In this document: piece by piece, positions 11,740 to 20,988 of the stretch
Numbering within the stretch: position 1 is the first letter of the stretch
How the letters are laid out: each line of letters starts with the position of its first letter
From: Guadua angustifolia
Taxonomy: Eukaryota > Streptophyta > Magnoliopsida > Poales > Poaceae
DNA length: 64,000 nucleotides
Assembly (NCBI GenBank): GCA_036346375.1
Contig: CM070517.1
Coordinates: 45,914,200-45,978,199, forward strand
Reading direction: 5' to 3'
The notes under the pieces: generated by a model
Told to the model about the DNA's origin: nothing
What the model saw: only the letters and a program-made list of their open reading frames with translations
Databases searched by the model: none
Position numbers and translations under genes: made by a program

Positions 11740-13020
11740 CTAGTGCCCATACTTGGCAACATACTTCCTTGCTAACCAACCAAATCGTTCTTCTGCAGTG
11801 TTCAAGGTCATAAACATTTCCCTTTCAACCCTCTTGGTAAATAGTTCAGTCACAATGAAATACTCATTAGTCCTAGACACTACACTACAATCCTTCATCA
11901 CTTCCATGACATCCTTTATACTAAGGCCCAGGGGGTCATCCTTTTTAGAGAATGATTCGAAAGATACGGTAGATTTTTCATGACACTCAACAATGCGCAT
12001 TATTTGGTCTTGCATCCACTGTCCTCCACCAGTCTTCGGTTTTTTTCTCTTCTCGTTGATAGCACCACACGCTCTCTTTCCTTTCTTGTCAACAATATGC
12101 GATTCATCTTCCTGATCACTGTCTTTGTCATCATTCTCATCTGCATCCTCTTCTAGATCAGTAGCAGTAGATGCATGTTGAAGAGAATCCCCTGAAGGAT
12201 TCTAGTAGTCCTCTCCAGTGTTTCAAAGATCTTCGAACATATCTCTCATCAGATCCTCATTTTGAAGTCCTCTCTTTCGAGCTTGATACAACCTTTCAAG
12301 TACTGTCACAGTGAGACATAAATGATAGAATTTAATAGAAATTTGCAGCAAAATATTCATGCATGCAATACAGAATGAGTACTCACCTTATTTGCATTCT
12401 TCCACCATTCATCGAAGGCATCAAGTTTACCCCTCGCATGGTCCCAACCTAGACCGGTCTCTCTTTTCAACAATTTCTTCCATACGCCATATCAATCTTC
12501 ATTTTATCCCATTTGTTCTTAAATTGTTGTTTTTTGTATTGTAACCCAGTCTTTTCTTCAAATTTGTCAATCACAGCAACATAGCCTACTTTGTTCAAAT
12601 GGGTACTTGAACGATTTCCAGCTCTAACTTGTTTAACAAATAACTTACACACTATCCTAGTTTTCTCATCAGTCTACTCAGCATTTCCTACCATCTGCAT
12701 TAATACAATACAATATTCATAGCTAAAAACAACAATAGCCGCTGAATTACAGAAATCATCACCAGGTTGGCTCTTTGAGCTCTTCCTACGATGGCTGTCA
12801 AAGAGAAGACAACAAATTAACAGAACAACATGGCCCTGAAACACTATTATCAAAATATGGTAGTTAACAACAACATGGCCCTGCAAGTCAACTTAGTTGG
12901 TGTCCTATCAAGTTATCCTATCCCTTAAATGACAATAATCTTGTCCTTTAAACTACCAGGTTTAGAAGTTCGAACTTTGCATTTGGGTGGCTCTTGACCT
13001 TTGTTTTTCCGAGGCGGCAT
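11740..13020 (-). pseudogene. PIF/Harbinger ORF1, Myb/SANT-like protein
   Basis: This is the partner protein that binds element ends and cooperates with the transposase in PIF/Pong elements. It begins MPPRKNKGQEPPK at 13020. A Myb/SANT-like segment around 12652-12400 shows CKLFVKQVRAGNRSSTHLNK and FKNKWDKMK. Near 12486-12481 the frame is lost by one base, and the conserved continuation (TGLGWD, then FDEWWKNANK) is in the neighbouring frame up to a GTGAGT donor at about 12385. The downstream exon holds stops at 12225-12223 and 12204-12202, then an acidic tract (EEDADENDDKDSDQ), a basic stretch and the C-terminal RFGWLARKYVAKYG. Non-functional. Confidence 0.75.
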
Positions 13021-13707
13021 GGTTGAACTGAGACCAAGCAAGAATACAACACTTGGATTCCCCACATAGGACAATTTCTAGTGCCTCACAACGGCATATA
13101 TGAGACATACTACATACTCTATAGGATCAGTGAAAGAACAAGAACCAATACAAGGAATTTGCTCAGATTTGGAAATTTGGGCGTTAATCGGGCGGGAGGA
13201 GAGGTCGGAGAGTAGGATGAACCACGACACTGGAATTAGGGTTGTGGGTGTTGGTAGCTAACCTTTGCGGGATGCCGCCATGGACACCGCCTCGCCGCTC
13301 ATGGAGGCCGCCGTCGGGTCGTCGCTCATCGTCGTGCACACCGCGGTGTGGACGCCTGGCCGTGGATGCGCAGTGCCTCACTTGGTCTCCTGGGTCGACC
13401 GATGAGAATGGGGAACGGGAGCAGGGTGAGCAAGAGCATCGGTGGAGTTTTATATGAGTGGCATTTTGCGCGTAAATACTGCTAACTTGGAGGGGTATTC
13501 GCTTTTTGGGTGCATAGCTCCTCACGGGAATCAACCAAAAGGTGGCTTCGCTCGATCCTGATCTTTCCAATGCATTTCGTGTGGAGCGCTCTACTGGATC
13601 CTTCTCGGGAGCTTGCCCATTCAGCTGAACTCCAGATGCTCTGGCTGGGAAGCTAGGAGCAAGAACAGTGCTGAACAGTGCCTTATGCTATATATACACA
13701 CACACAC

Positions 13708-14089
13708 GAAAATGAATGATTTCATATTCCTAGGTGTATGTACTCCCACCTCCAGTGTACCGTTTAAATGATGTTGTTATACCTCTTTATCCTTTTGATT
13801 ATACTCTGATACTGATATAAGATACTCTAAAGTAAGTTCCATGAAAAATTTCATCAAAGTCCATTCTTTATAGTATAATTTGTTTATATGTTCCTTTTGC
13901 ATATGGAAAAGGGTATGTAGCAACAAAAAAAAATAAAGGGCTCTGATGAAATTTTTTTAATCATATCGCATTAGAGTATCTTAGAATTATTATTAGAGTA
14001 TACCGAAAGTGATAAAAGAGTATAAAGCATTCATTTAAGTGGTATACTAGAGGTGGGAGTATGTACTCCTAGGAGTACAGAAAGTGGTG
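13708..14089. mobile_element. Microsatellite-flanked short element, copy A
   Basis: A roughly 380-bp sequence whose ends are inverted: 'TATGTACTCCCACCTC' near 13736 and its complement 'GAGGTGGGAGTATGTACTCC' near 14050-14070. It is preceded by a TA/CA run and followed by (TG)n. It has no coding capacity. Its neighbour at 14126-14498 is a clear second copy in the same orientation. The habit of sitting in TA-rich microsatellites recalls the rice Micron family; the name is from memory. Confidence 0.6.
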
Positions 14090-14095
14090 TATGTA

Positions 14096-14124
14096 TGTGT
14101 GTGTGTGTGTGTGTGTGTATATAT
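14096..14124. repeat. (TG)n microsatellite with TATATA tail
   Basis: An uninterrupted TG run separates the two copies of the short element and passes into TATATA just before copy B. Confidence 0.85.
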
Positions 14125-14125
14125 A

Positions 14126-14497
14126 GGAAAATGATTCCATACTCATGGGTATACGTACTCCCACCTTCAGTATACCATTTAAATGATGTTGTTATACCTC
14201 TTTATCCTTTTGAGTATACTCTAATACTAATTATAAGATACTCTAAAGTGAGTTCTACAAAAAATTTCATTAAAGTCCACCCTTTATTACAATATTTGTT
14301 TATATATTCTTTTTACATATGGAAAAGGGTATGTAGTAAAAAAATAAAGGATTCTGATGAAATTTTTTCAACTATGTTGCATTGAAGTATCTAAGAATTA
14401 TTATTGAAGTATACCGAAAGTGATAAAGGAGTATAAAGCGTTCGTTTAAGAGGTATATTAGAGGTGGGAGTATGTACTCCTAAGAGTACGAAAAAGG

Positions 14498-14498
<1 letters not shown>
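14126..14498. mobile_element. Microsatellite-flanked short element, copy B
   Basis: It matches copy A over its length with only scattered substitutions. It starts 'ggaaaatgattccatactc', has the inward 'gtactcccacc' motif and the mirrored 'ggtgggagtatgtactcc' near the other end. It lies between (TG)n/TATATA on the left and a 38-bp (AT)19 run on the right. Confidence 0.6.

Positions 14499-14500
<2 letters not shown>

Positions 14501-14538
<38 letters not shown>
14501..14538. repeat. (AT)19 microsatellite
   Basis: A perfect 38-base AT dinucleotide run immediately follows copy B. Confidence 0.9.
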
Positions 14539-14542
<4 letters not shown>

Positions 14543-15020
14543 TGCACATTAGAGGTTGTTTATAATTTTTCTTATTTTACAGAGATTAATTATTTATTAA
14601 TTTTATACAACGGCCAGTACCATCAATTACAGGTTTAATTTTTTGCCTAATCAAAGCCTGTTCAGAATGCTCCACAAGTTTTTTTTATGTGATTTTACAG
14701 GGAAGATCCGTATCCAAAGGACGTCTCTCAGAGGAGATCTCCATTGCACGTATATACAATGCTCTAATCCCATTAGGGAATGATCCCATGGAGTTCCAAT
14801 TAATTATGTGCTTATCTGGATAAGCGTAGCTAATTAACCTAGAAGTCTTTGGATAAATCGATCGACCATGCTTCAGCTTTACCCTCTTCAATCCTGAGGA
14901 GGAGCAGCCATCGTGCCTCCAAATCACTTGCGTGCGTGCTCCATCAAGACCAGGTGCAGTTGAGCTGAAGCGAGCAAAACCAAGCAACCAAATGACCAGC
15001 AATGGCGGTGGCGATATGGG

Positions 15021-15118
15021 CGAGATGTATCCACCGGTGAAGTCCATCATTGGTTGACTCCACCGGCCAATGCATTCTAAAGGCCTGTGGGTCACATCAC
15101 ATCGCCGAACAAGCTAGC
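15021..15118 (+). repeat. Left arm of a long near-perfect inverted repeat
   Basis: This arm is the reverse complement of 17537-17630, with about 65 consecutive matching bases in the middle (around CCAATGATGGACTTCACCGG in the right arm) and a 5-bp insertion near one end. The arms enclose about 2.4 kb with a Stowaway MITE and a hAT element. An open frame on the minus strand (15095-14685) runs through this arm, but I recognise no protein. Confidence 0.85.
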
Positions 15119-15288
15119 CTGAAGAAAAAAACCTACTGGTATAAATTAGTTGCATTAAAAGGAACTCACCGAGCACCGATCCTACCTAGATCCGCCAATT
15201 GTTGACTCATTCCGCGCTTATTCGCATGGCTTCCTCGTGGCTTCATTCATTCAGTAAGTACAATAGCAAAGATCACTATAAATTAATA

Positions 15289-15571
15289 CTCTCCTCGTTT
15301 ATTTTTATAAGACCTATTTTTTGAATGATCTTGTTTATAAATATAAGACTTATATGTAGATTTAATGAGACATTTCCTTCTATACCTTTATTTATTTTCT
15401 CTTATCCATATGCATTTATTCATTACCACCCACACAAAGTATATCTTTCATCTTCCAAGACAATTAAGTGGGGCCATCTAAGTTATTTTTTCTCGTATCT
15501 TTCTCAATTTTAACGCAATCTTAATCCTTGTATAAAGTCAAAATATGCCTTATAAAAATAAACGGAGGGAG
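15289..15571. mobile_element. Stowaway-type MITE
   Basis: It is flanked by TA on both sides (15287-15288 and 15572-15573). The left terminus is CTCTCCTCGTTTATTTTTAT and the right terminus is the complement of CTCCCTCCGTTTATTTTTAT, so the TIRs match well. It is 283 bp, AT-rich and non-coding, as expected for Stowaway. Confidence 0.8.
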
Positions 15572-15846
15572 TAGTAAGCTAAAAATTAGGTTGTATAACA
15601 ACTATCTCTAAAAGTTGTCTCTAGATGTTATGCGATAGCTATCTCTTCTCTTTTATCTATAAATAATCTACCTATACTCCTGTACAAAGCTGGTTACAAA
15701 ATAAAAGTCAGCTCTCTTCTATCTCTTTTTTTCTCACTCTTCTATATGGACAAAAAATGCTGTGTACAACCTAAGATCCAGCTAAAGTGACTTTATTATA
15801 CATGCCCTTATACGTGCGTACCAGCCTCTCTCGAAATCAAGCACGT

Positions 15847-17260
15847 CAGGGATCAAAATTTCGTAAATTCGGAAATTTCGGATGAAATCCATTCAAAATT
15901 AAAAAAGCAAAATTCAAATCCGGTTCATTTGGCATCGAAATTTCTGAAATTTCGCCGAAATTACCCGAAATTTCGCCCAAATTGCATTGACTGAAAATTG
16001 GTTCAAATGATGTCAAAAAATTTTGAAATTTTTTTACAGGTTCCTGACACATTAGAGATGTTCTCATAATATTTTCAGATGATTATCAGTTCTGTGTATT
16101 TTTAAAAAATTCAAACATTGGTACTGTCCCGATGAAAAGTTGATCGGCAAGTTTGAACCGGATGAAAAATAGTACAAACAATGTTAGAACATTTTGAAAT
16201 TTTTTATGGAGATTACTGAAATATTTATTATATTTATGTAAAAATTTAAGATGATTATAAAATGTGAGGAATTTTTAAAAATTCAAATATTGGTACTGTC
16301 TTGGTAAAGCGCTGAGCGGCAAGTTTCATCCGAATGAAAATTAGAACAAACGAGTTTATAAAATTTTGAAAATTTTTATGGATGGTACTCACACATCCAT
16401 AATATTCTCATAAAATTTTCATATGATTATCAAGTGTCATAAACTTTTAAAAATTCGGACAGTGGTACTATCCTGTTAAAAGGCCGATGATCAATACATA
16501 GATTTAATTTACCAATAAAAAAGGTTTAAATTTTTTAAAAAATGTACATAAGGGTGAAAAGGAAATGGTTAATATCTCATAAAAATTTTGAATCATTATC
16601 ACGCTCCAGTGAATTTATAAAATTCTTATAAGGCACAGTGTCATTTATGTTCTTTCTCTGTTTGATTTTTGAAATATAATACAACAAATTAAGTTCAGTG
16701 CTTACTGCATTGATAGATTTTATTGAGAAAACAAATAAAGCTGAAATTTTTTGAAAATTTTTTAGCATGTTACTGAGGAAATTCTTAATCTTTAATAAAA
16801 ATTTTAGATGATGATAACACTCTAGAAAATTTAGAAAAATATAACAAGTTTACTGTCCCAATTATGTCCATTCTGTTTTTGATTTTTTAAAGATAACAAA
16901 TGATGTTAAATTATTTTGAAATTTTTTTGTATGATCCCAAACTACTAATGATGGTATCATAAATTTTTTATATCATTATCAAGCTTGTAAAATCTAACAG
17001 TGTTTCTGCCTAAATTTTTAAAAATCTCAAAAATTAGTTTTTCAACAAATTTTCATGGAAGATCGCTTTCTAATAGGTTATTGGACCAAATCCGGCCAAA
17101 ATCCGATGCTCAAACTTCAAAAACCGGATTCAAAATCCGAAATTTCCGAAATTGCTGTAACATTTTCAAATTTTTTTTGAATTTGCTCAGCTTCTACAAT
17201 CTCGGGGTGGGGGTTCGAAATCCGAAATTTCGCTGAATTTCGACGAAAATTTGATCCCTG
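15847..17260. mobile_element. Non-autonomous hAT-type element
   Basis: The termini are CAGGGATCAAAATTTCG and its approximate complement CGAAAATTTGATCCCTG. They are flanked by the direct duplication AGCACGT (15840-15846 and 17261-17267); a shared C would make this the 8 bp typical of hAT. The CAGGGAT start resembles the Ac terminus. Subterminal regions are rich in 'gaaatttc'-type motifs. The 1.4-kb interior is very AT-rich, has no transposase and is made of degenerate repeats. It lies between the arms of the long inverted repeat. Confidence 0.75.
16080..16900. repeat. Degenerate ~172-bp tandem repeats
   Basis: A motif 'ttggtactgtcc' followed by 'ggcaagtttgaaccggatga' or a close variant recurs at about 16118, 16290 and 16462, spaced 172 bases. 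Weaker traces ('cacagtgtcattta', 'gtttactgtccc') lie near 16640 and 16850. Each unit also contains a 'tgaaatttttttatgga'-type tract. Confidence 0.65.
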
Positions 17261-17536
17261 AGCACGTCTGCAATTGCACCGGTTGCTGCACGATTAATTA
17301 TTTCCTTTCCTGGATGTTAACGTACACTAGCTGGTCCAGCCCTTAGCGGCACGATCACTACGCGGTAGCGGCTCGGCTGCACCGTCAGTGCTGCAGGAAG
17401 AAGGCGTAAGAAAAGGGCCATGTGTTGGTGTACTGTCTCCCGATCGATCTGCCGCGTTGACGCTGGAGAAGGCTCAGCTAGATCGACTTCAATTCGGTTG
17501 GTTGCAACGCTAGCTGCGATTACAGGAGTATCTCGT

Positions 17537-17630
17537 CTAGCTCGTTCTCGGCGATGTGACCCACAGGCCTTTAGAATGCATTGGCCGGTGGAGTCAACCA
17601 ATGATGGACTTCACCGGTCGATATATCTCG
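17537..17630 (-). repeat. Right arm of the long inverted repeat
   Basis: Partner of 15021-15118. Similarity fades at both edges into partly similar sequence (TCTAGCTCGTT on one side, ATATATCTCG on the other). The high identity implies a recent duplication or recent exchange between arms. Confidence 0.85.
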
Positions 17631-19410
17631 ATCGCCCATATGTACAAGTTTCCTCCTATATATCCAAAGCTTTAATTTCCACCATTTTTCTACGCTTGAA
17701 TCCAACGAAAATGACGACGAAATTACAAAGACCATTCTTCTAGGCAGCAGACAAACCCTTCTGGCCTGACCCTTCTCGATCTCTCTCCGGCCCACAATTC
17801 CTCAACCAACACGCAGTCATTTACTACCCCTCCTCGCAGCCAACCAACCATCCAAATTAGCCGCCGAATGCCATGGCGGCTAACACGAAAATACTGGTCC
17901 AAATCATGTACACCTATGTACTCTACAAAGTTATCCGTCTATGTTACCGTATTTATAAACTACGTACGGTGGAAATATCATTGTAAACCTCTTCTTTTCC
18001 GCTAACACAAGATGTGAATCGTTCAATCAACCTGGGAGAAATGTCGTCTGTCTCTACTTGTCGCCAACACCCTGTAGCTAAGAATTGAAGCTAACATCGC
18101 TGGCATCAATATGCCCTATGATGTAGATCCGACGGCCGGGCACGGTTCGTTCGCACATTGATGGAACAACATGAGCAGTGATATGATTTGTATTATCGCA
18201 TCCTAAAGCTGGCCTGCACTGGAGAGACATGTACATGTACGTGCACATATTCATCCTGCACACGCTTAATTTACCAACTTAGTCATACACCCATTTTTTG
18301 TTTGGAATAAACTACATCGATTTTTTCAACCACACGTTTTATATAATTAACTTCTATCCATGCAAGATATGCACACGAGACCGAGAGTCCACGACCTCAA
18401 ATTTGTCAAATGGATGGTCATCTCTCCAACCTAACCACCATGTACATATGGTAGCGCTAGCACGGCATCATGCATGCGTGTACACATGTTGCTAATATCC
18501 TGGGTGACAGCTGCAGGTAGCTAGGTGGTATCAGCTAATCTACCCAACTACACACTCACGATCGAAGATCAGATTTCTGCAGGATTAGATTAGATTGCCC
18601 CAGTTGTGTTTTTTTCCCCTAATCCATTGTTGCTTGAAGCTGGTCAAGAAGACAGGCAGGCCGGTTGATCTGGCTTGGTGGTTGCCTTCCCCAACAAATC
18701 GCTTGTCAGCCTGCCCTTTTCGAGGTCGTTCTTTCTCAGTTGATCGATTTTATTTTTCAGCCTGGAGTCCAAATCAACCTAGGCGATCGAGAGACATGCT
18801 GGTGATCTACGTCTTCTTCTCGCCACCTTCCCAACTAAACCTATTTATTCTTGCCTTTAATGGCTAATTGGCTCCACCTTGTGTCTGTGTCTGTGTATGT
18901 GCTGTGTCGTGTTGATCTAGGGCAAATACTTGAATGTACGTACATGTTGTGTCACACATGACGCAAGCAATGGTTTATGGTGGATGTGGTCGTCCCAGCA
19001 CGGGCAACAAAATGCCCAGCGTGGCAAGTGACACTGTCATGATTAGGAGGGGCCCGGGCTTGATCTTTTCTTCACGTATGATTTTGCTAACATAATACAA
19101 TTAAGAGATAGCTAAAGTAGCACTGCTAGAGACGCCCTAATGACTGGCAAATGGAAATAAATAGGCACACGGTATCTCTACTACTTCTAATTAGGAGTTG
19201 GTGGCGATGGTCCGTTCTTCTCCAGAGTATCTAATCCGTCAGATCTGACATGCATAGCTGAGATGGAAAGGGTTTTAACCCATTCCACTCTTTCCACCAT
19301 CACTCTCTTTCTAGCCTCTACGCATTGAGTTGTTGAAAACCCAAATCCTCTTTCATCTCCTCTCTCCTAGGTTTTAAGATTTCGCGGCGACAACTGTCTC
19401 ACTGGAGAAG
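17631..19410. other. Intergenic, nothing recognised
   Basis: Mixed-composition sequence without domain-bearing frames or clear transposon ends. Scattered 'ctagctag' and CA-rich patches are typical of grass intergenic DNA. Confidence 0.4.
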
Positions 19411-19417
19411 AGACACG

Positions 19418-19860
19418 ATGCAATCGCCGATGAACGAGCATCACGTCCTAACGCTGTAGGTCCCCAGGGTGCCGCCTCAACAGTAGCAGGTCCCCATCGT
19501 AGTACTACCAAGTGCCGCTGCAGTACTACCAGGGGCCGCCACAATACTATCAGCCGGGTCCCCCGCACGCTCCTTCGTCAGCGATGTGGGGTCAGCTGCA
19601 GCAGTAGCTTTCTCCGTAATACGCGCCCCTACCGCCACAGTAGTACGCTTTGCCTTCTTACCAGTAAGTGCCTTCGCCATAGCAGTACTCGCCATCGTCG
19701 TCGCAGCACAGGACATAGGTGGTGGGCGGGTCCGCGCCTGTAGACGAGGAGATCAGGTCCCTATGGATCAGAGATATTCAGTATTGGATGGATGACGCTT
19801 ATCTCTTCAACGCCTTTGTGCCCATAGAGTAACAGGTGATGCCTCTCTCGGTTGATCGAT
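19418..19860 (+). pseudogene. RBP45/47-like RNA-binding protein fragment
   Basis: Plant RBP45/47 proteins are nuclear poly(A)-binding proteins with a Q/P/Y-rich N-terminus followed by three RRMs. A start-like ATG lies at 19418. In another frame, from about 19505, comes YYQVPLQYYQGPPQYYQPGP, then repeated stops where Gln codons would stand, then PVDEEIRSLWIRDIQYWMDD (about 19738-19797) and YLFNAFVP. That last segment matches the opening of RRM1 in this family. Sequence similarity stops soon after, so only the N-terminus and the first strand-helix of RRM1 are present. At least seven nonsense codons and one or more frameshifts make it dead. Assignment is from remembered family pattern. Confidence 0.7.
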
Positions 19861-20167
19861 CTAAAATTATGGCGTTGCAAATTTACAATCAAGAGTGCTG
19901 TGATGTTATTATTTAAAATTGTGAAATTAAATATAATTTTAAGCTCGAGTTTGTAAACAGGTGTTTAGAATTTGTATGCTTCAATAAATTAATTTAAATA
20001 TTCAACCATTGTACATTCAGAGTGAACATTATTATTCAGACAAGGTTAGTACTCTTTGAAAATATTTTTTTATCGCAAATTGAGTTTTCGGTGTAACGCA
20101 TAGGCACATAGCTAGTTGTCAATTTAATTTAGAGAATGTCGATGTAGAATCATCCCGTGAATCTCTG

Positions 20168-20464
20168 GCGCGTTTGTGAGCTCGACTTCACTTCCCCATG
20201 AGAAGCTGAGGAGCTCTACCAAACAAGAAAAAATCAACTAGATTCACATAGGAATCCGAGGAATGATTCATATTTTTTGACTTACAGCCTAAGAGCCAAA
20301 AAAGCATGCTTCCCACCTGATTCACAACCTCCCAATTATGAACCTCCCCACTAAGTCCATAACTATTTATCAAACAAGAATCACTTCCACCAGAGAATCG
20401 ATTCTATAGAGAATCAGAAGCTGAAGCTGAAGAATTAGGATCTAGAACTCTGCCAAACAGGCCC
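20168..20464. mobile_element. Possible Tourist-like MITE
   Basis: The right end 'ctgccaaacaggccc' gives the GGGCCTGTTTGGCAG terminus common in PIF/Tourist elements. The left end GGCGCGTTTGTGAGC is a weak counterpart. No clear 3-bp duplication is present. Confidence 0.3.
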
Positions 20465-20530
20465 TACATAAGACACTGGTTGCCTTGAAGGTGGATGTCA
20501 AGTTTTTATTCCGGCATTGAGCTAGCTTTA

Positions 20531-20855
20531 GCTTAAAACGGTTGTGGCGAGCGGGGGAATTAAGGGCTGACTGTTAATTCCTGTAGTCTTTCATGTGATT
20601 AGTTGGTTGTTTGGATAACGGTATTTTCTCCAAATCTTTATTGATTTGGAGGAAACAGTTGCTTGTAGATCTAGTTCGTTAATTTATATCAGGATGTACT
20701 TCTTCTTAATTAACAAAAGTAGTTATTTGTCATCATTAGAATTTTTTATTCGTTTGATGCGATCAAATCGGTAATAAGGAAACAACAAGCTACAGAGTAG
20801 CTAGTTATTAGTTGACTAGATTCTACAAGAAATTGGCTTGGATGATTACTTAGGA
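20531..20855 (+). repeat. Diverged ~330-bp direct repeat, left copy
   Basis: It pairs with 23251-23580. Shared landmarks in order: 'aaacggtt', 'gcgag', 'aattaag.gctgactgt', 'ttggttg.ttgg.ataac', 'atctttatt', 'aaacagttg', 'atttatatcagga', 'tagattctacaa.aaatt' and 'ttacttag'. The copies flank a 2.4-kb segment with the NDUFS7 relic. Confidence 0.65.
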
Positions 20856-20988
20856 TATATAGCTAGAAGCGGCACTATGCAGTATATATACGCACACGAT
20901 ATAGTATTTGTACCAAGTTATTACGATCATGCATGCAAGTACGCGATTCAGACTTACGCGCTGGGGTTACTTTAATCCTATGGGCCTA

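Larger units (their letters stand above)
9870..13682 (-). mobile_element. PIF/Harbinger element, complete but dead
   Basis: The 3.8-kb element is bounded by imperfect TIRs: GGGCTGTTCGGTAGG at 9870 and the complement of GGCACTGTTCAGCAC ending at 13682. Both sides are flanked by the 3-bp duplication TTA (9867-9869 and 13683-13685), the target preferred by this superfamily. Inside, on one strand, are both genes expected of an autonomous member: a DDE transposase (about 11570-10241) and a Myb/SANT-like ORF1 (13020-11740). Both are broken, so it can no longer supply its own functions, although its ends still look usable. Confidence 0.85.

Noticed and set aside
13184..13570. 128-codon minus-strand ORF at the 5' side of the PIF element
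   Set aside because: Low-complexity Arg/Pro/Ser-rich frame in the element's leader with no domain; ORF1 starts later at 13020.
14685..15095. 136-codon minus-strand ORF through the left inverted-repeat arm
   Set aside because: No recognised protein. The frame is not preserved in the right arm beyond the shared bases.
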